NCBI GenBank assembly: GCA_016869975.1
Contig: VGCZ01000025.1
Location: forward strand, 1 to 64,000
Direction of reading: 5' to 3'
DNA from: Alphaproteobacteria bacterium
GTDB taxonomy: Bacteria > Pseudomonadota > Alphaproteobacteria > Reyranellales > Reyranellaceae
Length of the DNA: 64,000 nucleotides
Position numbers and translations under genes: made by a program. Numbering within the stretch: the first letter of the stretch is position 1; each line of letters opens with the position of its first letter. Below the pieces are notes generated by a model. That model was given only the letters and a program-made list of their open reading frames with translations. It had not been told where the DNA came from and did not search any database. This document shows, in pieces, positions 1-6,839 of the stretch.

Positions 1-227
1 TCGATGGTCGTCGCGAGAAACGCCGTCAGCTCGGCATGGGAGGTGAAGTCGGCGCGGCCGGGCGCGAAGGACGGCGTGGTGTAGGCGACGCGCGGCTCGG
101 GATAGAGCGCGGCGACGCCGGGCGCCTGCGCCGGCACCTTCGCCGGATCGAACTGCGCCACCGTCGGCGCCCATGCGGCGACCAGCAGCAGCAGCGAAAC
201 GACCAGACGCGCGACGGAACGGGCCAT
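1..227 (-). CDS. Secreted protein, N-terminal part (possibly M14-type carboxypeptidase)
   Basis: This gene enters the window at its 5' end and runs off the left edge, leaving about 75 codons. The protein starts MARSVARLVVSLLLLVAAW, a clear signal peptide with likely cleavage after the Ala at about residue 24, so it is exported. The mature part (FDPAKVPAQAPGVAALYPEP and onward) resembles the start of secreted M14 zinc-carboxypeptidase-like proteins of alphaproteobacteria, but the catalytic region lies outside the window, so the family is a guess. A strong GGGAGGAG ribosome binding site precedes the start. A second copy of its first codons exists near 3.4 kb, fused to a transposase fragment. 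Confidence 0.6.
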   Translation of the reverse strand, partial: MARSVARLVVSLLLLVAAWAPTVAQFDPAKVPAQAPGVAALYPEPRVAYTTPSFAPGRADFTSHAELTAFLATTI

Positions 228-319
228 TGAGGGCTCCTCCCGAGATCCAGTCTATCTCACCGCGACAGGGCCTGCGCGAGCGCCGTGGTCAAGGTCGCGG
301 CGTCGCCGGCCGGCACGAT
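179..319. repeat. Direct repeat copy 1 (~138 bp, partner at 3373-3510)
   Basis: This stretch matches 3373-3510 almost base for base, apart from a 3-bp indel and about a dozen substitutions. On the minus strand it carries the last 20 codons and stop of the VanW-glycosyltransferase gene (ending ALAQALSR), the short spacer, and the first codons of the secreted-protein gene. It marks a duplication or recombination junction: here the downstream gene is intact and the glycosyltransferase is only a tail; in the other copy the reverse is true. Confidence 0.85.
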
Positions 320-547
320 AAGCGCGATCGCGCGGAGCAGGCGACAGGCGAAACGCGCCCGCACTGTGCGAGACAGGCCACAGTCGCACGTCTGGGGTGC
401 TGCATATCGGTCAAGACGACGATTCTGTTGCGACGGACGTTGTCGCTACGCGCTTCCCCCTTCGGAGAGGATCAGGGCCGGGCTATTCTGCCGTCGATCG
501 GGGGCGGATCGGCCGCCCATCCGGGAAACGTCGGTTGAGGATCGCCC
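320..547. other. Non-coding stretch between the repeat and the enolase-family gene
   Basis: No supported gene, RNA or hairpin is seen in these 228 bases; the ORFs that cross them are antisense or out of frame with the real genes. It presumably holds the promoter of the enolase-superfamily gene, but no convincing -35/-10 pair stands out. Confidence 0.4.
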
Positions 548-1744
548 ATGAAGATCGTCGCGATCGAAACGCTGCGCTTGCGGGAGTTCGCCAACCTTCT
601 GTGGGTGAAGCTCCATACCGACGAGGGCATCGTCGGCCTGGGCGAGACGTTTTTCGGCCCCGGCGCGGTCGAGGCCTATTTGCACGAACAAGCCGCACCC
701 AAGCTGCTCGGCAAGGATCCGATGGCGATCGACGCGATCGGCGCGGCGCTGCAAGGCTATCTCGGCTGGCGTTCGGCCGGCGTGGAAACGCGCGGGAATT
801 CGGCGATCGATATCGCGCTCTGGGACATTTTCGGCAAGGCGCTGAAGCTGCCCGTGTGCGTGGCGCTCGGCGGCAAGAGCCGGGACTCGATTCGCGTTTA
901 CAACACCTGCGCGGGCTACAAATACATCCGCGACGCCCAAGCCCAGGCCGTCGCCAATTGGCATCTTGGCGAAGGCGACGGGCCTTACGAGGATCTCGAC
1001 GCGTTCCTCAATCGCGCCGATGAGCTCGCGCATTCCCTGCTCGATCAGGGCATCACGGGCATGAAGATCTGGCCTTTCGATATCGCCGCCGAACGCACGC
1101 ACGGGTGGGACATCTCGGCAGAGGAACTGAAGCGCGCGCTCGAACCCTTCGAGAAAATCCGCAAAGCGGTCGGCGACAAGATGGACATCATGGTCGAGTT
1201 CCACTCGCTGTGGAGCCTGCCCATGGCCAAGAAACTGGCCCGCGCCCTCGAACCCTACGGCACCTATTGGCACGAGGACCCGTTCCGGCTCGACAATATC
1301 GGCGACCTTGCGGAATACGCGCGGCACTCCAAAGCGTGGACTTGCGCTTCCGAAACCCTCGCGACCACGCATTCGTTCCGGGAGTATCTGGAGACGGGCA
1401 CCGCCGGCGTCGCCATGCTTGACCTTTCCTGGTGCGGCGGCCTGACCGAGGCGCGCAAGATCGCCGGCATGGCGGAGGCCTATCACGTGCCCGTGGCGCC
1501 GCACGATTGCACGGGACCGGTCGTCTACGCGGCCTCGTGCCATTTCTCGCTGCACGCGCGCAACGCGCTGATCCAGGAATGCGTGCGCGCATTCTATACC
1601 GGCTGGTACCGGGAAGTGAGCGAGGGCCTGCCGGTCGTCGCCAACGGCCAGGTCACGGTCTCCGGCCGACCGGGCCTCGGGATCGAACTCCTCCCCGGCC
1701 TCGAAAAACGCGCCGACGCAAGCGTAAGGGTCTCGAAACTCTAG
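548..1744 (+). CDS. Mandelate racemase/muconate lactonizing enzyme family protein (enolase superfamily)
   Basis: A 398-residue enolase-superfamily enzyme with the usual capping domain followed by a TIM barrel. Active-site candidates are Lys173 in GMKIWPF, metal ligands Glu217 (MVEFHS, where many relatives have Asp), Glu243 (HEDPF) and Glu269 (ASETL), and His319 (APHDC). This pattern fits sugar-acid dehydratases or racemases better than true muconate cycloisomerase, but the substrate cannot be read. The ATG at 548 is preceded by a GAGG-type site. It faces the nitronate monooxygenase gene, and both lie inside the ~3-kb segment flanked by the 138-bp direct repeats, so it may have arrived with that segment. 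Confidence 0.88.
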   Translation: MKIVAIETLRLREFANLLWVKLHTDEGIVGLGETFFGPGAVEAYLHEQAAPKLLGKDPMAIDAIGAALQGYLGWRSAGVETRGNSAIDIALWDIFGKALKLPVCVALGGKSRDSIRVYNTCAGYKYIRDAQAQAVANWHLGEGDGPYEDLDAFLNRADELAHSLLDQGITGMKIWPFDIAAERTHGWDISAEELKRALEPFEKIRKAVGDKMDIMVEFHSLWSLPMAKKLARALEPYGTYWHEDPFRLDNIGDLAEYARHSKAWTCASETLATTHSFREYLETGTAGVAMLDLSWCGGLTEARKIAGMAEAYHVPVAPHDCTGPVVYAASCHFSLHARNALIQECVRAFYTGWYREVSEGLPVVANGQVTVSGRPGLGIELLPGLEKRADASVRVSKL

Positions 1745-1871
1745 AGCACGTTCCGATCGGATCGAATCAGTGCTGTCATCCCGAGCGTAGCGAGGGATCC
1801 AGGAAAGCTGCCTAGATCCCTCGCTACGCTCGGGATGACAGTTGGGTCTGTTCGATTGGATCGCGCTCTAG
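1741..1871. repeat. Nested palindromic element between convergent genes (dispersed repeat copy A)
   Basis: The inner part, 1775-1839, is a near-perfect palindrome whose left arm starts GTCATCCCGAGCGTAGCGA and whose right arm is its reverse complement. Outer arms begin CTAGAGC at 1741 and end GCTCTAG at 1871, with further matching GATCGGATCGAA-type sequence. Related inner elements occur at 13755-13855 and 37459-37560. Lying just after the enolase-family stop codon and facing the nitronate monooxygenase terminus, it could act as a bidirectional terminator, though there is no long T run. Confidence 0.85.
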
Positions 1872-2022
1872 CGAGTCCCGGCCATGCGCGAGACGCGCTT
1901 GCAATAGCGGCGGCGCGGCCTCGTATACGCGCCATCCCAAGCCCTACGTGGATGGCGCGCAACGCGCCCGGGGCTTCGGCGATTGATTTTGGGTCTCGTT
2001 CTTTCGCTGCCCCGGCACATAC

Positions 2023-3111
2023 TCAACCGCCGAGCGCCCGCATGCGTTTCATTGCCGTCAGCGCCTCGTCCACCACCCGCCGAACGACCTCGCCGGCCGG
2101 CACGACATCGGCGATCAATCCGCAGCTCTGACCTGTCGGCAGCACGCCGTTCTCGACATCGCCTTCGAGCCGGCCGACCTCGGATGCGGCATGCCCGACC
2201 TCGAGGGCCTGCAGCGGGAAGGGTTTGATCTCTTTCTCACGGCCGATCCAGGAGCGTGTGAAGTCGTTCGCTATGAGCCGGCAAGGCTTGCCGCTGTGGG
2301 CCCGTGTCACGGTCGTGCCGGCGACCTCGGTGTCCACGATCTTGCGCTTGAAGTTCTGATGACTGCGCGACTCGGGCGTTGCGATGAAGCGCGTGCCCAT
2401 CCAGACGCCTTGGGCTCCGAAAGCCAGGGCGGCCGCAAGCCCACGCCCATCGGCCAGCCCGCCGCCAGCGATGACCGGCACCTTGACGGCATCGACCACT
2501 GCCGGGACCAGCGCCGCCGTGCCGATGCTGCCGACATGGCCGCCGCCATCCATGCCGGAGGCGATCACCGCATCGACACCGTCGGCGACGGCCTTGATGG
2601 CATGGCGGACCGCGCCGACCACGGACATGACGTAGATGCCACGTTCACGGGCGGCGGGAATCACCGCGGCCGGGCTGCCGAGACCCGAGATCAGCACCGG
2701 CACGCGCTCATCCAGGACGACATCGATCATCTGCTGGACCGCGTTCGTGTACTGGCTGATGCGGGTGACGTCGTCGCGCGCCTCGCCGCCCTGACCTGGG
2801 GGTGTTCCAGGACTCGGCCGTGCGGCCACGGATGCGCCGGAGCTGGCCACGCCGAGTTCCCCGCCCTTGCCGCCAATGGTGGCGAACAGGATATCGACAC
2901 CGAACGGCTTGTCCGTCAGCGCACGCACGCGGCGGATATCGCTGCGTAGCTCGTCGCGGGTCATGGTCGACCCCGCCCCGATCACGCCGAGGCCGCCGGC
3001 GGCTGAAACAGCAGCGGCGAGATCAGCGCGAGCCACCCAACCCATGCCGGCTTGGAGCACGGGATACTCGATGCCGAGCCGCGCGCAGATCGGCGTTTGC
3101 AATCGGGCCAT
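2023..3111 (-). CDS. Nitronate monooxygenase (2-nitropropane dioxygenase family)
   Basis: A 362-residue FMN-dependent TIM-barrel enzyme that oxidises alkyl nitronates such as propionate-3-nitronate. The start VLQAGMGWVARADLAAAVS and the glycine-rich flavin-binding segments SGMDGGGHVG and IAGGGLADG are typical of the family. It has a GGAGG ribosome binding site before the ATG at 3111. Around residues 88-112 there is a Ser/Pro/Gly-rich insertion (ASSGASVAARPSPGTPPGQG) that looks like low-complexity or repeat-derived sequence. The gene stands alone, convergent with the enolase-family gene and just downstream of the IS630 remnant on the same strand. Confidence 0.88.
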   Translation of the reverse strand: MARLQTPICARLGIEYPVLQAGMGWVARADLAAAVSAAGGLGVIGAGSTMTRDELRSDIRRVRALTDKPFGVDILFATIGGKGGELGVASSGASVAARPSPGTPPGQGGEARDDVTRISQYTNAVQQMIDVVLDERVPVLISGLGSPAAVIPAARERGIYVMSVVGAVRHAIKAVADGVDAVIASGMDGGGHVGSIGTAALVPAVVDAVKVPVIAGGGLADGRGLAAALAFGAQGVWMGTRFIATPESRSHQNFKRKIVDTEVAGTTVTRAHSGKPCRLIANDFTRSWIGREKEIKPFPLQALEVGHAASEVGRLEGDVENGVLPTGQSCGLIADVVPAGEVVRRVVDEALTAMKRMRALGG

Positions 3112-3148
3112 GTCATCCTCCAGATCGCCAGTTCGCCACGGTGATAGG

Positions 3149-3418
3149 TCATCCTAGAGCGTGATGACACTCGGCACGAGCGTAGCCTGAATTGACGAAG
3201 ACGTTGGCGCACTCGTGTGCGGGGAAGCGCTGGAGAGTCTCGGCGATGGCATCGCAGATGGCGTCGCCGGTCCTGGCGACGGTCTTGCGCAGGAAGTGCT
3301 CGAGCTTGGCAAAGACCTGCTCGATGGGGTTCAGGTCGGGCGAGTACTTCGGCAGGAAGAGCAAGTGAGCGCCGACCAGCAGCAGCCAGACGACCAGACG
3401 CGCGACGGAACGGGCCAT
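3149..3418 (-). pseudogene. IS630-type transposase C-terminal fragment fused to a truncated signal-peptide start
   Basis: The first 17 codons (MARSVARLVVWLLLVGA) copy the start of the secreted-protein gene at the left edge. The rest (LLFLPKYSPDLNPIEQVFAK to the end) is the C-terminal part of an IS630-family transposase, including the SPDLNPIEQ motif with the last catalytic acid, and ends CANVFVNSGYA as such proteins do. The N-terminal half of the transposase is absent, so it cannot be active. The ribosome binding site has decayed to GGGACGAG compared with GGGAGGAG in the intact copy. It is the footprint of a transposon that disrupted a duplicated gene. Confidence 0.85.
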
Positions 3419-3510
3419 CGAAGGCTCGTCCCGAGATCCAGTCTATCTCACCGCGACAGGGCCTGCGCGAGCGCCGTGGTCAAGGTCGCGGCGTCACCGG
3501 CCGGCACGAT
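3373..3510. repeat. Direct repeat copy 2 (~138 bp, partner at 179-319)
   Basis: This copy carries the genuine 3' end of the VanW-glycosyltransferase gene, its spacer, and the first ~16 codons of the secreted-protein gene before sequence identity stops at the IS630 fragment. The identity boundary at about 3373 is therefore the transposon junction or a deletion point. Confidence 0.85.
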
Positions 3511-5298
3511 GCGCACACCCGGTATGTCGTCCGACAGACCGCACTCCTGTGAGCACAGCACCGGCACGCCGCGCGCGAGCGCTTGAAGCAGCAGGCGCGG
3601 GCGGTGCTCGACAAAGGCCGGCAGGACGACGCAGGCGACGCCGGCCCACTTGTCGCGGCGATCGGCGGGGGACGCATCGACGCCGGACCAGAAGTCTCCG
3701 CCCTCGCTCGCTTCGCCCAGCACGCGCACTGGCAGGCCGAGCGCGCGGCAGGCGGCGCGCACTTCGTAGGCGCCTTTGCGGCCCAGGGCAGAGGCAGGGA
3801 AGAGCACGGCGCGGCGCGGCGCGAACGTGTGTGCGATGTCGTGCGACGTGTCGTGTACCTTGGGGGGAAGCGACCAGTCGAGTTGCTGGACCAGCCCGCC
3901 ATAGCGCGCACGGCAATAGGCCGCCACCGCCGCGTGCGGCGTGACCAGGGCATGGGCGCCGCGCAGGGCTTCCTCCTCCGCCTCAACCAACGCGGCGTCG
4001 GCGCGGAAGTCGGCAAGGGTGGGTGAGTCCGGATGCAGCGCATGCGCGCGGTCGAGCTGGGCGTGCAGCAGGCTCAGTGGCGCGCGGTTCAGCAGCACGC
4101 TGTAGTGCCGTCCGCCGAGCACGCCGGCGCGCCACAGATGCGGCACGAGGTTAAGCGAAATCACCAGGCGATCGGCTTCGGGCGCGAGGTCACGCGCGTA
4201 AGCCGACGCGAGCCGGCGATCGAGCCGCAGCAGACCGCGCTGCCGCGCCGCGCCCTGGGCGCCGAGCAGGCGCGTGGCGAGGCCGCGCACGGCGGCGAGC
4301 ATTGCATGTTCACGGACCCGCGGCTCGGGCAGCGCGGCCACCGACCAGGCATAGGCGGCGCGGCCGCGGCGCGTGCCGTCCAACGGCAGCGATACATGAT
4401 CGCCGGCACGCGCGCGCTTGACCATCCAGCCGTCGAACTCCGGCCAAACTTCGTCGAGCAGCCAGGCGGTGTGGCCGGCCTGTGTCACCGGCGCGATGTA
4501 CTCGACGCAGTCCACCTGCTCGCAGCCGATGCAATCGTGGGCGTGATTGTGATCGTGAGGCACGCCCGTGCCTGCCGCGGGCGCTCGTGGGGCAGCGACA
4601 GGAGTAGCGACCTGAGTAGCAACCGGCGCCGCGTCGCGAGCGCGCAACGTCACGTGCAGATGCGTCGCATCGAGATGGACGTCGAGCACGCAATCGGCCG
4701 CGGCGCGAAAGCGCAGGTCGACATAGTTCCAGAACACGGTGGCGTCGCGCCCGTGCTCGGCGAGCGAGCCGGGCACGATTTTCGAATGCGCGTGGCGCTC
4801 GACGATCTCCAGTCCAGCGTCGAGCGCCGCGGCGTAAAGCGCGTTGGAGAGCTGGCACAGCCCGCCGCCGGTGCTCGCCACCATGCAGCCTTCGCGCAGC
4901 TCGCGGCCGGCAACATAGCCCCGGGCGCCGGTCGGCCGGCCCAGCGCGCGCCAAAAGCTGAACAGCGCGCCGGCGGGAATGAGGAGTCCGTTCAGGCGGC
5001 GGGCCGCGACGCGCAGGTTCTGCACCTTGCCGGCGGTCAGTTTCCATTCGGCGCCCGCGCCGGCTTCGTCGGTCCGCGCGAGGCGCCACAGCGGTGTATG
5101 TGAGGCGCCGATGATGGTGGACCAGTCGGCAAACCCCGCCACGCGCTCATCGGCGAACGAGTCGCGCGCGCCCCAGTCGCGGACGGCGCGACGCAGGCGC
5201 AAGCCGTTGGCGCGAAACCCGAACCAGGCCTTGTCCACCCAGGAGTCGACGCGCCGACCCAGGGCTGGCGCCCGGCGCGCGACGACGTGCGCGGTCAC
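3448..5298 (-). CDS. VanW-domain and glycosyltransferase fusion protein
   Basis: A 616-residue two-part protein. Residues ~85-225 form a VanW domain: LTAGKVQNLRVAARRLNGLL, IPAGALFSFW, and the glycine/cysteine segment ASTGGGLCQLSNALYAAAL are its hallmarks. Residues ~375-616 look like a GT4-type glycosyltransferase, with a nucleotide-binding-style C-terminus (LLLQALARGVPVLCSQECGL). Between them, residues ~224-264 hold an Ala/Pro/Val-rich stretch and a His/Cys cluster (HDHNHAHDCIGCEQVDC) that could bind metal. The role is probably in cell-envelope glycan assembly. Its start overlaps the LysR gene's stop (ATGA), so the two are co-translated. The last 20 codons are duplicated at 226-319. Confidence 0.8.
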   Translation of the reverse strand: MTAHVVARRAPALGRRVDSWVDKAWFGFRANGLRLRRAVRDWGARDSFADERVAGFADWSTIIGASHTPLWRLARTDEAGAGAEWKLTAGKVQNLRVAARRLNGLLIPAGALFSFWRALGRPTGARGYVAGRELREGCMVASTGGGLCQLSNALYAAALDAGLEIVERHAHSKIVPGSLAEHGRDATVFWNYVDLRFRAAADCVLDVHLDATHLHVTLRARDAAPVATQVATPVAAPRAPAAGTGVPHDHNHAHDCIGCEQVDCVEYIAPVTQAGHTAWLLDEVWPEFDGWMVKRARAGDHVSLPLDGTRRGRAAYAWSVAALPEPRVREHAMLAAVRGLATRLLGAQGAARQRGLLRLDRRLASAYARDLAPEADRLVISLNLVPHLWRAGVLGGRHYSVLLNRAPLSLLHAQLDRAHALHPDSPTLADFRADAALVEAEEEALRGAHALVTPHAAVAAYCRARYGGLVQQLDWSLPPKVHDTSHDIAHTFAPRRAVLFPASALGRKGAYEVRAACRALGLPVRVLGEASEGGDFWSGVDASPADRRDKWAGVACVVLPAFVEHRPRLLLQALARGVPVLCSQECGLSDDIPGVRIVPAGDAATLTTALAQALSR

Positions 5299-6254
5299 AC
5301 CGCCTGCCCCGCCGTCGCCGATTCAATAGCGACGTCACCGCCGGCCTGGGCGCGCAGCCAGGACAGGAAGGCGGCGACCTTGGGCTGCGCCGTCTTCCGC
5401 GTCGGGCAGACGAAGTGGTAGGCGAAGTCCAGCGTCTGCGAGACGTTGAACGGGCGGATCAACCGGCCGGCGCGGATGTCGTCGGCGGCCAGTCGGCCCT
5501 TGGCCAGCGCCACGCCCTGGCCGGCGATCGCCGCCTCCAGCACCAGGCTCGACTGGTTGAAGCGCACGCCGCGCGCCGAATCGATGCCGCTCACGCCGGC
5601 GGCGCGCAGCCACATGCGCCAGTCCGGGCAGCTCGGATCCTGATCGGGGCTGTCGTCGTGCAGCAGGGTGAGATGGCGCAGATCATCGGGCGTCGCCGGC
5701 AGGCGGCCGATCACCTCCAGCGAGGGGCTGCACACCGGGAAGACCGTCTCCTCGAGGATCTTCTCGTGGAACAGCGGTGCGTAGTTGCCGGCGCCGTAGC
5801 GGATGGCGCAGTCGATGTCGTCGGCGTCGAAGTCGACCAGGTTCATCGAGGCAGTGATGCGCACGTCGATCTCGGGCTGGGCGTGACGGAAGTCGTCGAG
5901 CCGGGGCACCAGCCATTTTGCCGCGAAAGATGGCGCCACCGAGACGGTGAGCGGGCCCGACTTGCCGCCGGCCGACAGAAGCTGCAGCGACTGCACGATG
6001 CCGTCGAAGGCCTCGGTCAGGCCGGGCAGGCAGCTCTGGCCCTCGGTGGTCAGCAAGAGGTTGCGGTTCGAGCGCTTGAACAGCTCGACGCCGAGATAGT
6101 CCTCGAGTTGGCGGATCTGCTGGCTCACCGCCGCCGGCGTCACATGCAGCTCGCTGGCCGCCTTGGAGAAGCTCATGTGCTTGGCCGCCACCACGAAGGC
6201 GCGCAGCGAGTTGAGCGGCGGCAGCCGGCTGAGAGTGATGCGCATGCCGCCCAT
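5295..6254 (-). CDS. LysR-family transcriptional regulator (GcvA-like)
   Basis: A 319-residue LysR regulator. The helix-turn-helix lies at residues ~10-65 (LNSLRAFVVAAKHMSFSKAA, then LHVTPAAVSQQIRQLEDYLG), followed by the effector-binding domain (LTVSVAPSFAAKWLVPRLDD). The ARYG-like AIRYGAGNY motif and overall layout match the GcvA/AmpR branch. The start could also be the ATG three codons downstream at 6245; neither start has a strong ribosome binding site. It is first in an operon with the VanW-glycosyltransferase gene, overlapping it by 4 bp, so it may control that gene. It is followed upstream by AT-rich, promoter-like DNA at about 6285-6340. Confidence 0.88.
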   Translation of the reverse strand: MGGMRITLSRLPPLNSLRAFVVAAKHMSFSKAASELHVTPAAVSQQIRQLEDYLGVELFKRSNRNLLLTTEGQSCLPGLTEAFDGIVQSLQLLSAGGKSGPLTVSVAPSFAAKWLVPRLDDFRHAQPEIDVRITASMNLVDFDADDIDCAIRYGAGNYAPLFHEKILEETVFPVCSPSLEVIGRLPATPDDLRHLTLLHDDSPDQDPSCPDWRMWLRAAGVSGIDSARGVRFNQSSLVLEAAIAGQGVALAKGRLAADDIRAGRLIRPFNVSQTLDFAYHFVCPTRKTAQPKVAAFLSWLRAQAGGDVAIESATAGQAV

Positions 6255-6376
6255 ATCGGCGAGCCGGCGCCCTTCCGCAACCGATAATGTTAAATCCCTA
6301 CTTTAAACAAAAATCTTCTGTTATTTATAGACCGCCAAGGTTTCCAGCAGCATTCATCAAATGCCCCCCTAGGCGA

Positions 6377-6715
6377 CTACTTCTTGGCGGGCGTGGCCGG
6401 CTTCGGCGGCGGCTGACGGGCGATGATCCGGTCCTTGATCTTGTCGTAGACCGCCTCGGGAATGACGCCCTTGTCGGCCAGCTCGTTCTTGGCGCGGTAG
6501 GGGCGGCCCTTGATGATGGCGTCGCTGCGCGCCTCGCCGATGCCGTCCAGGGTCATCAACGTCGCCTTGTCGGCGGTGTTGATGTCGATCAGCTCGGTCG
6601 TCGGCGCGGCGGGAGCCGGTGCCGCGGGCGGCTTGGCGGTTTGCGCGAGCACTGCGGCGGGCGCGCCGGCGAACGCGGCCATGAGGGCGAGAGCGAGGAG
6701 GAGACGAGGGCGCAT
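6377..6715 (-). CDS. Secreted helix-hairpin-helix protein (ComEA-like)
   Basis: A 112-residue protein with a signal peptide (MRPRLLLALALMAAFAGAPA, cleaved near AVLAQ), a Pro/Ala linker, and a single HhH domain (IDINTADKATLMTLDGIGEA and RSDAIIKGRPY) of the ComEA type that binds DNA without sequence specificity. The C-terminus is Lys/Pro-rich. The call starts at the ATG at 6715; a longer reading frame upstream overlaps glnD and lacks a signal peptide. It is divergent from glnD. A DNA-uptake role is typical of ComEA, but no other competence genes are in view. Confidence 0.82.
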   Translation of the reverse strand: MRPRLLLALALMAAFAGAPAAVLAQTAKPPAAPAPAAPTTELIDINTADKATLMTLDGIGEARSDAIIKGRPYRAKNELADKGVIPEAVYDKIKDRIIARQPPPKPATPAKK

Positions 6716-6839
6716 GGTTGTCTCCCTTGTCGACGGCGATCGCGTCGCCGTTCCCCAAGCATAAACGGACGAACGGCCGATTGACAAACCGATCGGCGAT
6801 GTCGCGGCGAGCCGGCGACCTGTATGATGCGCCGCGACC

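Noticed and set aside
446-1555. Long open frame antisense to the enolase-family gene, and similar long antisense frames elsewhere (for example 8067-9554, 35217-37394, 52011-54581)
   Set aside because: High-GC genes commonly leave stop-free antisense frames; these translations are Arg/His/Asp-rich, lack domains, and coincide exactly with well-supported genes.
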